Origin: PALSA-1296 sp037143335
GTDB lineage: Bacteria > Bacteroidota > Ignavibacteria > Palsa-1295
Direction of reading: 5' to 3'
Length of the DNA: 64,000 bases
NCBI GenBank assembly: GCA_037143335.1
Contig: JBAWZA010000002.1
Coordinates: 62,001 to 126,000 of the forward strand
Shown: in pieces, positions 25,101 to 32,791 of the stretch
How positions within the stretch are numbered: position 1 is the stretch's first letter
Layout: the number at the start of each line of letters is the position of its first letter
Translations under genes and position numbers: made by a program
Notes under the pieces: model-generated
Databases searched by the model: none
What the model was told of the DNA's origin: nothing
What the model saw: the letters and a program-made list of their open reading frames with translations, nothing else

Positions 25101-26000
25101 TTAGATTTTATCAATCACCATTAGTAGCAACAGAATCGGCAAGTAGATAATCGAAGCAAAGAGCATTTGCTTTGCCGAAGCATTAGTTCGACGCACTGCA
25201 ACCAATACTGCTGAGGTAAGAAATCCTAAACCAAGAATCAATGCTCCGATAAAATAAATATTACCAGTCAACCCAAGACGAGTCGGGAATAAACTAATCG
25301 GAACAAGTGCTATGAGATAAATTAATGATTGGTGTGCGGCTGAAATTCCTTCGGGTTCGATAACGGTGAGCATTGGGAAACCCGCTCTGGCATAGTCTTT
25401 GCGGTACATCCAAGCAATTGCAAGGAAGTGTGGTATTTGCCACAAAAATAAGATTACGAAGAGAGTCCATCCACGCAAGTCAATGCTACCAGTCACGGCA
25501 ACCCATCCTATCAGGATTGGAATCGCGCCGGGGAAAGCACCGATCACTGTGGATAGGGATGTCATCTTCTTGGAAGGTGTATAGACGAAGAGGTAGCCTG
25601 CCAAGGTTAATATTGCAAGCAATGCACTCAGCGCATTAACCGTCATCAGTAAATATACGGTGCCAAGAATCGAAGTGAGTACGCCGAAGGCTAACGCCGA
25701 AGTATGGGACAGTCGCCCTGCGGGAAGCGGACGCTTTTCAGTGCGGCGCATTTCTGAATCTTGTTGAATCTCAATCACTTGATTAAGCGCGCCACCACCA
25801 GCAGTTACGAGACCTGTTGCGACAATTGTATGAATCAGTAAGATGTAATCAATATGTCCGCCCGATGCCATCCAAAACGCTGTGAAAGTTGTGATGAGCG
25901 AGTAAAAACCGATACCGGGTTTTGAAAGATCAAAGTAATCACGCATCACCGACTTGAAGTCAGGCTTTGAAATATCTTGCGTTGTCATTACTTGTTCCAT
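25101..26000 (-). CDS. ctaB: protohaem IX farnesyltransferase (haem O synthase)
   Basis: A 299-residue UbiA-family prenyltransferase with about nine helices. The first catalytic region has NQVIEIQQDSEMRRTEKRP ahead of LPAGRL, and the second the YTPSKKMTSLSTVIGAFPGA segment, both characteristic of CtaB/CyoE. It attaches a farnesyl group to haem B to form haem O, which ctaA (6 bases upstream) oxidises to haem A for the oxidase. It could start at ATG 26000 or four codons later (MTTQD). Confidence 0.94.
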   Translation of the reverse strand: MEQVMTTQDISKPDFKSVMRDYFDLSKPGIGFYSLITTFTAFWMASGGHIDYILLIHTIVATGLVTAGGGALNQVIEIQQDSEMRRTEKRPLPAGRLSHTSALAFGVLTSILGTVYLLMTVNALSALLAILTLAGYLFVYTPSKKMTSLSTVIGAFPGAIPILIGWVAVTGSIDLRGWTLFVILFLWQIPHFLAIAWMYRKDYARAGFPMLTVIEPEGISAAHQSLIYLIALVPISLFPTRLGLTGNIYFIGALILGLGFLTSAVLVAVRRTNASAKQMLFASIIYLPILLLLMVIDKI

Positions 26001-26006
26001 GTTTAT

Positions 26007-27002
26007 TTAATCGGTAACAATGTGTGCTTCTGAAATTGTCCTAGATACAACACGTTCTGTATCAGATTGAGTAACCGAAACTGCAGAACTCGGTTTTGTA
26101 AAATGTCGGACTCGCACTGCCAAAATAAATTGCGAGGCAAGAACCGCGGCACCGCCTACAACGTGAAGCGATGTCCAATTCGGTTCTTTCTCGCTGAGAA
26201 TGGTGACTGCGCCAAGAGTTATCTGAAAAATCACCAACACAATTCCGGAGATAGCAGGTCGTTTCAGCTGGGGAAACTCTGCTGTTGACTTCAGCGCATA
26301 ATAAGCAGTCATGAAAATGAGTATTGCCACAAGGTAGGCCCAATTTCTGTGAATAAAATTGAGCACCACTCCGACGGAGGTGAAATCGGGGACAAGACCA
26401 CCGTTAGCGAGTGGCCATGTTGGTATTGCAAGCCCCGCGCCGAGGTGACGCATGATAGCTCCGAAGAGTAACTGTATAAAGATTGCGGCAACCGTTAGTT
26501 GAGTAAGGGATCGTAGCTTATCCGAGAATTCCGATTGTGTTTTTTGCTCGTTGTCATTCCATCTGTTGGAAGTTACCATCGAAAGTGCAACGGTAAGACA
26601 GAAGGTAATTTGTGCAAGTGCTGCATGTGCTGTGGATACATACCATGGGAGAAATGTCTTCACTGTTACACCACCTAAAATACCTTGCACGCTGACCGCA
26701 ACCAAAGCCCACCAACCAAGTCGCTTCACCCACTTCCGATCTTCAATTCGCCAGATCAAAATAGCGAGAACCAGAATACAAAAACCAACCAATGAAGCAT
26801 AGAGCCGGTGACCATGTTCGTAAAAGATATTCCCAACCATCCAATGGATTGGAAATGAAAACATGTTGAAGCCGTAGGTCGTCGGCCAATCAGGAACAGA
26901 GAGACCAGCCTCATGGCTCTTCACCAACCCGCCAACAAAAATGAGCGGGAAGGTAAGACATGAGGTGAAAAATGCAAAACGATGAAGCCAACTGTTTTTC
27001 AT
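26007..27002 (-). CDS. ctaA: haem A synthase (COX15/CtaA)
   Basis: A 331-residue membrane protein with about eight helices in two similar halves. Signatures: GGLVKSHEAGLSVPDWPTTY early, and histidines that bind haem in FYEHGHRLYASL, STAHAALAQ, FIHRNWAYL and TSLHVVGGAA. It converts haem O to haem A. The frame extends to GTG 27035, but ATG 27002 fits the family N-terminus (FAFFTSCLTFPLI). Upstream is an 11-base G tract (27052-27062). It lies between ctaD, from which it is separated by a terminator, and ctaB. Confidence 0.93.
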   Translation of the reverse strand: MKNSWLHRFAFFTSCLTFPLIFVGGLVKSHEAGLSVPDWPTTYGFNMFSFPIHWMVGNIFYEHGHRLYASLVGFCILVLAILIWRIEDRKWVKRLGWWALVAVSVQGILGGVTVKTFLPWYVSTAHAALAQITFCLTVALSMVTSNRWNDNEQKTQSEFSDKLRSLTQLTVAAIFIQLLFGAIMRHLGAGLAIPTWPLANGGLVPDFTSVGVVLNFIHRNWAYLVAILIFMTAYYALKSTAEFPQLKRPAISGIVLVIFQITLGAVTILSEKEPNWTSLHVVGGAAVLASQFILAVRVRHFTKPSSAVSVTQSDTERVVSRTISEAHIVTD

Positions 27003-27051
27003 TTCGAGTTCTTGAAACAGAGTTTGATCTGGCACGGTTCGTCAAATTGTC

Positions 27052-27062
27052 GGGGGGGGGGG
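27052..27062. repeat. 11-base G homopolymer ahead of ctaA
   Basis: An uninterrupted G tract (C on the coding strand of ctaA), between the ctaD terminator and the ctaA start. Tracts this long are prone to slippage and to sequencing error. It is outside any likely coding frame, unless ctaA were to start at GTG 27035. Confidence 0.85.
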
Positions 27063-27071
27063 ATGATAAAA

Positions 27072-27097
27072 AAAAACCGCTGAAATCAGCGGTTTTT
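27072..27097 (-). terminator. Rho-independent terminator after ctaD
   Basis: A 12-bp stem (AAAAACCGCTGA / TCAGCGGTTTTT) with a 2-base loop, flanked by A-runs on one side and T-runs on the other, so it can work on either strand. It lies 18 bases past the ctaD stop. Because ctaA follows on the same strand, it may limit ctaA-ctaB-ctaE expression relative to ctaC-ctaD. Confidence 0.85.
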
Positions 27098-27114
27098 CTT
27101 AACGGTTTTTCGTC

Positions 27115-28965
27115 TCAAGCCTTCGACTCGCCCCAACCTGGCGGCGGCATTGACTGTGGGTAGTAATCCATCCCTGCTGGGCAATCCGGAGCATTGTACT
27201 CATAAGGTCCGCGGAATACGTGCGGCATTTCGGGGAAATTGCCGTGCCCGATTGGGTGAGCCAATGTCCACTCCAACGTATTTGACTTCCAAGGATTAAT
27301 TTCTGCAATCTTGCCTTTCTTCATGCTCCAGAAGAAATTGAAGATGAAGATCAGCGTAGAAAATCCGAGAATAAATGCACAGATTGTCATGAAAGCATTC
27401 ATTCCTTGGAAGCGCATAAGATGAGGGTACTGAGTGTAATCATAGATGCGTCTCATCATACCGCCAATACCCAAGATGTGCATCGGGAAGAAGACTCCAT
27501 TGAATGCCATAAACGAGATCCAAAAGTGAATCTTGCCGAGACGCTCATTCATCATTCTGCCAAACATCTTCGGATACCAGAAATAAATCGCTCCGAAAAT
27601 CGAGAAGATTGATCCACCGAAGAGAACGTAGTGGATATGGCCGACGATGAAATAGGTATCGTGGATGAAAATATCAACTGGCGTCGAAGCCATGAAGATA
27701 CCGGACAAACCGCCGATTACGAACATCGTCACAAATCCGAGTGCAAAGAGCATCGGAGTCTTCAGTGTAAGATTACCACCCCAAACTGTCCCTAGCCAAT
27801 TAAATGTCTTGATGGCTGAAGGTACAGCGATGAGCATTGTTGAGATCATGAATGTCGTGCCAAGAAGCGGATTCATACCTGATTGGAACATGTGATGTCC
27901 CCATACAAAGAATCCAAGCACAGCAATACCGGCGATAGCAAGAACCATTGCCTTGTATCCGAAAATCGGTTTGCGAGAGAAGTTGGAAATCAAATCTGAT
28001 GCCAATCCCATCGCGGGTAGAATCATAATATACACTTCGGGATGTCCGAAGAACCAGAACAAATGCTGCCATAGCAAGACCTGCCCACCTCCAGCATGTC
28101 CAGTCAGCGGCGAGCCGGCAGAAAGTAACCCTGCGGGGATAAAGAAACTTGTTCCGAGTGTGCGATCAAAAAGCAAGAGCAACAATGCTGAAGCCAAGAC
28201 TGGTACTGCGAGCAATAGCAGAATAGCGGTTATAAACATTGCCCATACTGAGAGTGGTAATCTAAACCACGACATTCCAGGGCAGCGCATGTTCACGATG
28301 GTCGTGATGTAGTTAATCGCGCCGAGGAGAGACGACAACCCTGAGCAGAAAAGACTTATCAGCCAGAGATTCTGTCCCCATATCACACCTGTATAATCCG
28401 GCACAGCCGATAGTGGAGCATAACTTGTCCAACCACCAGCAGCAGCTCCGCCTTTGACAACAAATGCTGTGAGCATGAGTAACCCCGCGAGTACAGACAT
28501 CCAGAATGATGCCATGTTCAGCTTTGGGAATGCCATGTCGCCTGCGCCAATCGAAAGTGGGATCAAGAAATTTGCGAATGTCCCCATCAAAAAAGGCATG
28601 ACAGCAAAGAAAATCATGAACGTTGCATGCATGGTGAATGCGGAATTGTAGAAATTATCTAACATTCCGTACATTCCTGTTTCCTTGTTGAATGCGAAAT
28701 TATCTTTTCCGAAAATCCCAGAGAAGAATTTTGCGAAGAACTGAAAAAATCCACCCTGATGGTCCGGGAAACCAAGCTGAAGTCTTACGATAAGCGCAAG
28801 GGTACCGCCAACCAATAAGAAAAACATGCTGAAGAGCAAGAACTGCTTGCCAATCATTTTATGGTCGGTAGAGAATAAGTACTTGCGAACCCATGTCGGC
28901 TCATGGTGTGCATGACCGTGCCCTGAGGCATCCTTAATCTCGGCTGGTAATACGATAGTTGACAT
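27115..28965 (-). CDS. ctaD: cytochrome c oxidase subunit I
   Basis: A 616-residue haem-copper oxidase core with about 12 helices. All metal ligands are visible: His113 (haem a), His308 with Tyr312 (CuB and cross-linked Tyr), His357-His358 (CuB), His443 (haem a3) and His445 (haem a). Glu310 in FFGHPEVY marks an A1-type D-channel. An extra segment of about 30 residues (70-105) lies before the first haem ligand. A histidine-rich N-terminus (GHGHAHH) is present. It lies 44 bases downstream of ctaC and ends at a strong terminator. Confidence 0.97.
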   Translation of the reverse strand: MSTIVLPAEIKDASGHGHAHHEPTWVRKYLFSTDHKMIGKQFLLFSMFFLLVGGTLALIVRLQLGFPDHQGGFFQFFAKFFSGIFGKDNFAFNKETGMYGMLDNFYNSAFTMHATFMIFFAVMPFLMGTFANFLIPLSIGAGDMAFPKLNMASFWMSVLAGLLMLTAFVVKGGAAAGGWTSYAPLSAVPDYTGVIWGQNLWLISLFCSGLSSLLGAINYITTIVNMRCPGMSWFRLPLSVWAMFITAILLLLAVPVLASALLLLLFDRTLGTSFFIPAGLLSAGSPLTGHAGGGQVLLWQHLFWFFGHPEVYIMILPAMGLASDLISNFSRKPIFGYKAMVLAIAGIAVLGFFVWGHHMFQSGMNPLLGTTFMISTMLIAVPSAIKTFNWLGTVWGGNLTLKTPMLFALGFVTMFVIGGLSGIFMASTPVDIFIHDTYFIVGHIHYVLFGGSIFSIFGAIYFWYPKMFGRMMNERLGKIHFWISFMAFNGVFFPMHILGIGGMMRRIYDYTQYPHLMRFQGMNAFMTICAFILGFSTLIFIFNFFWSMKKGKIAEINPWKSNTLEWTLAHPIGHGNFPEMPHVFRGPYEYNAPDCPAGMDYYPQSMPPPGWGESKA

Positions 28966-29009
28966 ATTCTAAGTATTTTCTCCTGTAATGGTGTAACTAC
29001 GTGTAAATT

Positions 29010-29831
29010 TTATTTCTTGGTGGTTGTATCCTGTGGTGCTGGGGTAACTGGTGCAGGGGCTTCAGGTACTGCCTGTGATTTCTGCCAGTTTGTAAGTGAA
29101 TCCTTGCTGACAACATGGACATAACCCATCATACGGTAATGCTGAGCACCGCAAAGCTCGGCACATGCAATGTTAAAATCTCCCATCTTCGTAGGCACAA
29201 TCCACACAGCCGTTGGCATACCGGGAACAGCATCTTGCTTGATTCGGAACTCAGGTACGAAGAAACTGTGAATCACATCCTGTGATTTTAGTTTGATCTG
29301 AACCGGTTCGTTATATGCAAGATAGAGTTGGTTGATCGTGGAAATATCGTCTGGTGTATCAAACTTTCCATCAGGACCTGGATACACAATATCCCATTGG
29401 AATTGACGAGGTTTGATCTGAATAGAAGCTGCTCCTTTGGGGAAAGTATTCGGGTTACGGATTTCTGACCAAATACTATTACTGAAAATTGCAAGAAAGA
29501 CTAAGATCACTGCAGGCACAATTGTCCAAGCAATTTCAAGTTTGTTATTGCCATGCGTGTATTTTACCTTCCGTCCGTCTTTGTGACTGTATTTCCAAAT
29601 AAAATAGATGAAACCAAGCTCCACAAGTACAAACACAATCATCGTGATCCACAAGATCGTATTGAACATTCCGTCAATCTTTGGTGCGTAGGTGGAGTTT
29701 GCTTGTGGCAGCCAATAATCGCTGTACCGATTCACTGTCGAGACAGGCGGTACCTTGATTAACATATATGGAAGTATGAGAACGGCTAACGTAATCAGTA
29801 CGAAAACGATGAGATAGAGCTTTGATTTCAT
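29010..29831 (-). CDS. ctaC: cytochrome c oxidase subunit II
   Basis: A 273-residue subunit with two N-terminal helices (about 5-25 and 58-80, then a third hydrophobic patch 100-118) and a periplasmic cupredoxin domain. The CuA ligands are His188, Cys223, Cys227, His231 and Met234 (CAELCGAQHYRMM). No cytochrome c domain is fused, so it is not a caa3-type fusion. The C-terminus is a proline- and threonine-rich tail. A first hydrophobic segment and VPPV motif suggest a cleaved signal or signal anchor. It heads the oxidase cluster, 136 bases downstream of the cupredoxin-like lipoprotein. Confidence 0.95.
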   Translation of the reverse strand: MKSKLYLIVFVLITLAVLILPYMLIKVPPVSTVNRYSDYWLPQANSTYAPKIDGMFNTILWITMIVFVLVELGFIYFIWKYSHKDGRKVKYTHGNNKLEIAWTIVPAVILVFLAIFSNSIWSEIRNPNTFPKGAASIQIKPRQFQWDIVYPGPDGKFDTPDDISTINQLYLAYNEPVQIKLKSQDVIHSFFVPEFRIKQDAVPGMPTAVWIVPTKMGDFNIACAELCGAQHYRMMGYVHVVSKDSLTNWQKSQAVPEAPAPVTPAPQDTTTKK

Positions 29832-29893
29832 GTGACTGCGGTCTGAAATAAAATGCGATGGATGCTAATTCTCCAACAACATACCAAAACATC

Positions 29894-29959
29894 TACACTC
29901 CGGAGACTCTGGCCTTTCCTTACAATAAGTGAGAGAAGTGCCTCGGTCTCCGGAGTGTA
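29894..29959. repeat. 14-bp perfect inverted repeat
   Basis: TACACTCCGGAGAC (29894-29907) and its exact reverse complement (29946-29959) flank 38 bases. Each arm holds the palindrome CTCCGGAG. It lies between the cupredoxin-like lipoprotein gene and ctaC. On the minus strand no T-run follows, so it is a poor intrinsic terminator; a protein-binding site or RNA processing hairpin is possible. Confidence 0.7.
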
Positions 29960-29967
29960 AAAAATAT

Positions 29968-30786
29968 TTATTGAGGTTTAACAGTGAAGTCAACTGTCTT
30001 TGACTCTTTCGCGGCAACGGTAACTTTTTGGTCAACAGTGACACCTGCGCCGTTGCCGGCCATTGTCTCATGCCATGCCGTCACGGTATATTCGCCTGCT
30101 GGGACACCAGCGATAGAATACTTTCCGTCTTTGCCGGTGACAGCGAAGAATGGGTGGTTGAGTACGCCGGCGTAGCAATTCATCCAACCATGTACGTCGC
30201 ACTTTATCGGAATCATCACTTCGACTTTATCGAGCTTTCTTTCTTTTACAGGTGAGCCTTGTGGCTGGCCTTCGTTGAATTGATCATTCTTTTCGCCGTG
30301 GGCGTGGATGTTATGGAGTGTGGCATCAGAGTTCTTTATTTGGATTGTCTGACCAACCATTACGCCAAAAACGTGTGGCTCGTAGGCACAACCGTGTTGG
30401 TCAAGAGTGACAGCACCAGCAGGTGAAGCATAGGTCTTACCACCGAGACCGTCCTTGATATAGACGAACGTGTTCGCGACCTCTCCGCCAGCGCCGACCA
30501 TCCAATGATCTTCCATTGCGCCACTTGGGTGAGCAGTTTTGCAGACAGGGTCAGCTTCCATTTTGATTGGCTTATTCGCCGGAGCTGCTCCGTCAGCCTT
30601 AACCATACCGGTGATAGTAGCACCATTTGCCATGTCAACTGTAGCCATAGCGCCACCAGCTGGGGCTTTATCGCCATTATCATCATCATCATCTTTGTCT
30701 TTCTTGCCGCCGCAAGCAACAAGAACAAAAACGAGAGAAATACTTAAAAGGGTGGAGAGTTTGCGTAAGATATTCGTAGTATTCAT
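29968..30786 (-). CDS. lipoprotein with cupredoxin-like copper motif and carboxypeptidase-regulatory-like domain
   Basis: A 272-residue protein. The signal peptide ends at a lipobox (VLVACGG), followed by a charged linker with five Asp in a row. The middle (about 45-215) resembles a plastocyanin-like fold: HNIHAHGEKN, then CDVHGWMNC, i.e. a Cys-x-x-His-x-x-Met pattern for a type 1 copper site. The last 60 residues (GKDGKYSIAGVPAGEYTVTAWHE) look like a carboxypeptidase-regulatory beta-sandwich. A periplasmic electron carrier to the CuA site of the oxidase, encoded next, is a reasonable inference. It starts about 55 bases downstream of a -7 box at 30842. Confidence 0.75.
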   Translation of the reverse strand: MNTTNILRKLSTLLSISLVFVLVACGGKKDKDDDDDNGDKAPAGGAMATVDMANGATITGMVKADGAAPANKPIKMEADPVCKTAHPSGAMEDHWMVGAGGEVANTFVYIKDGLGGKTYASPAGAVTLDQHGCAYEPHVFGVMVGQTIQIKNSDATLHNIHAHGEKNDQFNEGQPQGSPVKERKLDKVEVMIPIKCDVHGWMNCYAGVLNHPFFAVTGKDGKYSIAGVPAGEYTVTAWHETMAGNGAGVTVDQKVTVAAKESKTVDFTVKPQ

Positions 30787-30841
30787 AATGTAGGTTTAAG
30801 AAAAATTCAGTTCACTTTTGGGGTATTAACTACCCGAAGCA

Positions 30842-30849
30842 CAAAAATA
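30842..30849 (-). promoter_or_regulatory. Bacteroidota-type -7 box for the cupredoxin lipoprotein and oxidase genes
   Basis: On the minus strand, TATTTTTG matches TAnnTTTG exactly, 56 bases upstream of the lipoprotein ATG. No TTG stands at the -33 spacing. Confidence 0.42.
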
Positions 30850-30948
30850 CGGAGATTTTGGCCGCGATTTCGGAAATCCGAACTTCGGGCTAATTCCCTT
30901 GTACCTGTTAACCTCTAAGCCCATTTATCTGTTAGTGTTCGCCAAGCG

Positions 30949-31803
30949 ATGGATCAGAAGAATAGTATAGATAAAGCCTATGCCGTATGCAAAAAAATTG
31001 CACTCGGCCATTACGAGAATTTTCCCGTAGGCTCTTTTTTATTGCCGAGGCGATTACGGAATCACTTCTATGCACTCTATGCTTTTATGCGAACGGCGGA
31101 TGATTATGCCGATATGCCTGAGCGACGGGCAAATGAGAAACAGGCACTTCTGAAGTATTGGCGTTCCCAACTGGACTTGATTTGTGGAGGCGGGGAGTCT
31201 CATGAGCCGGTTTTCATTGCTCTGAAAAATTCAATTCAAAGTATGAATCTTCCAGTTAGTCCGCTATACCGGTTACTCGAGGCATTCGAATTTGATGCTA
31301 CTGGCCAGGTGAAATTCAATACCTTCGAAGAACTTCGATGGTACACGCATCGGTCTGCCAACCCCGTAGGCGAGTTGGTACTTGCTCTATTCGGAGAGAA
31401 TTCGGAGGCAAACGTTAGGCTATCGGACGATATCTGTACTGCACTGCAGTTGCTCAATTTTATTCAGGATATTCGTGAGGATTTGAGCATTGAGAGATTT
31501 TACTATCCCACTCAGGACTTTGCTCAAACTGGGATCTTTCAGTTGAGTTCTGATACTGACCCCAAATTACTCTCGAACGTCGCACTCAACGAGCTTGACA
31601 GGGTCGAATCTCTGTTGAATTTAGGTTCACCTTTGACTGAATCTGTTCGGGGCAGACTTCGTTATGAGTTACGGGCAATTGTGCGCTCAGCTCGGAAGAT
31701 GATTGCTAAAATTAGGGCTACTGGTGGAGATACTTTCTCCCAGAGACCAAATCTTTCGAAGAGCGAGCACTTTCTGACGTTGATTCAAGCGTTAATGAGT
31801 TGA
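30949..31803 (+). CDS. hpnC: squalene/phytoene synthase family, HpnC type
   Basis: A 284-residue all-helical prenyl-diphosphate enzyme. The two aspartate-rich motifs are DDYAD (Asp51-Asp55) and DIRED (Asp174-Asp178). The start HYENFPVGSFLLPRRLR is characteristic of HpnC, which with HpnD and HpnE makes squalene in three steps from farnesyl diphosphate; HpnC forms hydroxysqualene. The next gene is the HpnD homologue, 24 bases downstream. Carotenoid-type condensation cannot be excluded from sequence alone. No hopanoid cyclase or hpnE lies in the window. Confidence 0.88.
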   Translation: MDQKNSIDKAYAVCKKIALGHYENFPVGSFLLPRRLRNHFYALYAFMRTADDYADMPERRANEKQALLKYWRSQLDLICGGGESHEPVFIALKNSIQSMNLPVSPLYRLLEAFEFDATGQVKFNTFEELRWYTHRSANPVGELVLALFGENSEANVRLSDDICTALQLLNFIQDIREDLSIERFYYPTQDFAQTGIFQLSSDTDPKLLSNVALNELDRVESLLNLGSPLTESVRGRLRYELRAIVRSARKMIAKIRATGGDTFSQRPNLSKSEHFLTLIQALMS

Positions 31804-31827
31804 GAGGCAATTACCCAAAAAAAATCG

Positions 31828-32748
31828 ATGGAAAAAATATCACGGAATTCGGAACAACTTTTAGAAGAGAATCTTCTGCCTGACTCAGGTGGCAAGAGCA
31901 ATTTCTTCTATTCGTTCTCCTTCCTTCCGCGTGATGAACGGATGGCAATGAAATCCGTTTATGATTTCTGCCGCTATACTGATGATCTTGTGGATGAAGA
32001 CATTGCGCTTGATATTCCTGGTGTTGACCTTCAACGAATTGCGACGATCGAGAAGAAACGAGTGCGCTTGAATTGGTGGCGAGCAGAAGTTGAGAGATGT
32101 TATGAGGGTTCGCTCAAGCATCCAATTCTCTTCAGCTTACACAAAGTAATTTCGCGTTTCAAAATTCCGAAGCAATACTTCCTGACACTCATTGATGGTG
32201 TGGAGATGGACTTAGTGAAAGATCGTTACGAGACTTTCGACGAACTCAAGGAATATTGTTATGCTGTCGCAAGCATTGTCGGACTCATCACAATAGAAAT
32301 TTTCGGTTATAAATTTGAACGGACGAAAGAGTACGCCGTTGATCTTGGAATTGCATTGCAGCTGACAAACATTCTCCGGGATGTTCAAAAGGATGCTTCG
32401 ATGGGAAGAATTTATTTGCCGAAGGCAGATATGCGGAAGTTTGGCGTAACGGAAAAAGATATTCTGACCGGCAACTACAATCTTCCATTCATTAACCTCA
32501 TGAAGTATGAAACTGCTCGTGCAAGATCCTACTACCATGATGCTCGAAAAAAACTTGGCAAGCACGAAAGATTCACGCTCTTCGCTGCGCAGATCATGGA
32601 CGCGATTTACTACCGTCTGCTTCGGAAGATCGAGTTGCGCGAGTTCAATGTGTTTGGTAAGCGAATCTCGGTCAGCACACCACATAAAATTCTCCTTGCG
32701 TTCCGTTTTTGGTTTTCAAGTGTTATATTTCGCGAACGGGGAAGTTGA
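31828..32748 (+). CDS. hpnD: presqualene diphosphate synthase, HpnD type
   Basis: A 306-residue homologue of the preceding gene product, with aspartate-rich motifs DDLVD (Asp52-Asp56) and RDVQKD (Asp185, Asp189), followed by the GRIYLP segment typical of HpnD and phytoene synthases. HpnD condenses two farnesyl diphosphates to presqualene diphosphate. Its pairing with HpnC strongly suggests squalene synthesis for hopanoids or related lipids. A basic C-terminal region after residue 250 may dock on the membrane. The gene is 43 bases before an unrelated thioredoxin gene. Confidence 0.88.
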   Translation: MEKISRNSEQLLEENLLPDSGGKSNFFYSFSFLPRDERMAMKSVYDFCRYTDDLVDEDIALDIPGVDLQRIATIEKKRVRLNWWRAEVERCYEGSLKHPILFSLHKVISRFKIPKQYFLTLIDGVEMDLVKDRYETFDELKEYCYAVASIVGLITIEIFGYKFERTKEYAVDLGIALQLTNILRDVQKDASMGRIYLPKADMRKFGVTEKDILTGNYNLPFINLMKYETARARSYYHDARKKLGKHERFTLFAAQIMDAIYYRLLRKIELREFNVFGKRISVSTPHKILLAFRFWFSSVIFRERGS

Positions 32749-32791
32749 TTTTTCTCTATCCATTCTTTATTGATAAGGACTTATTCAAGCT

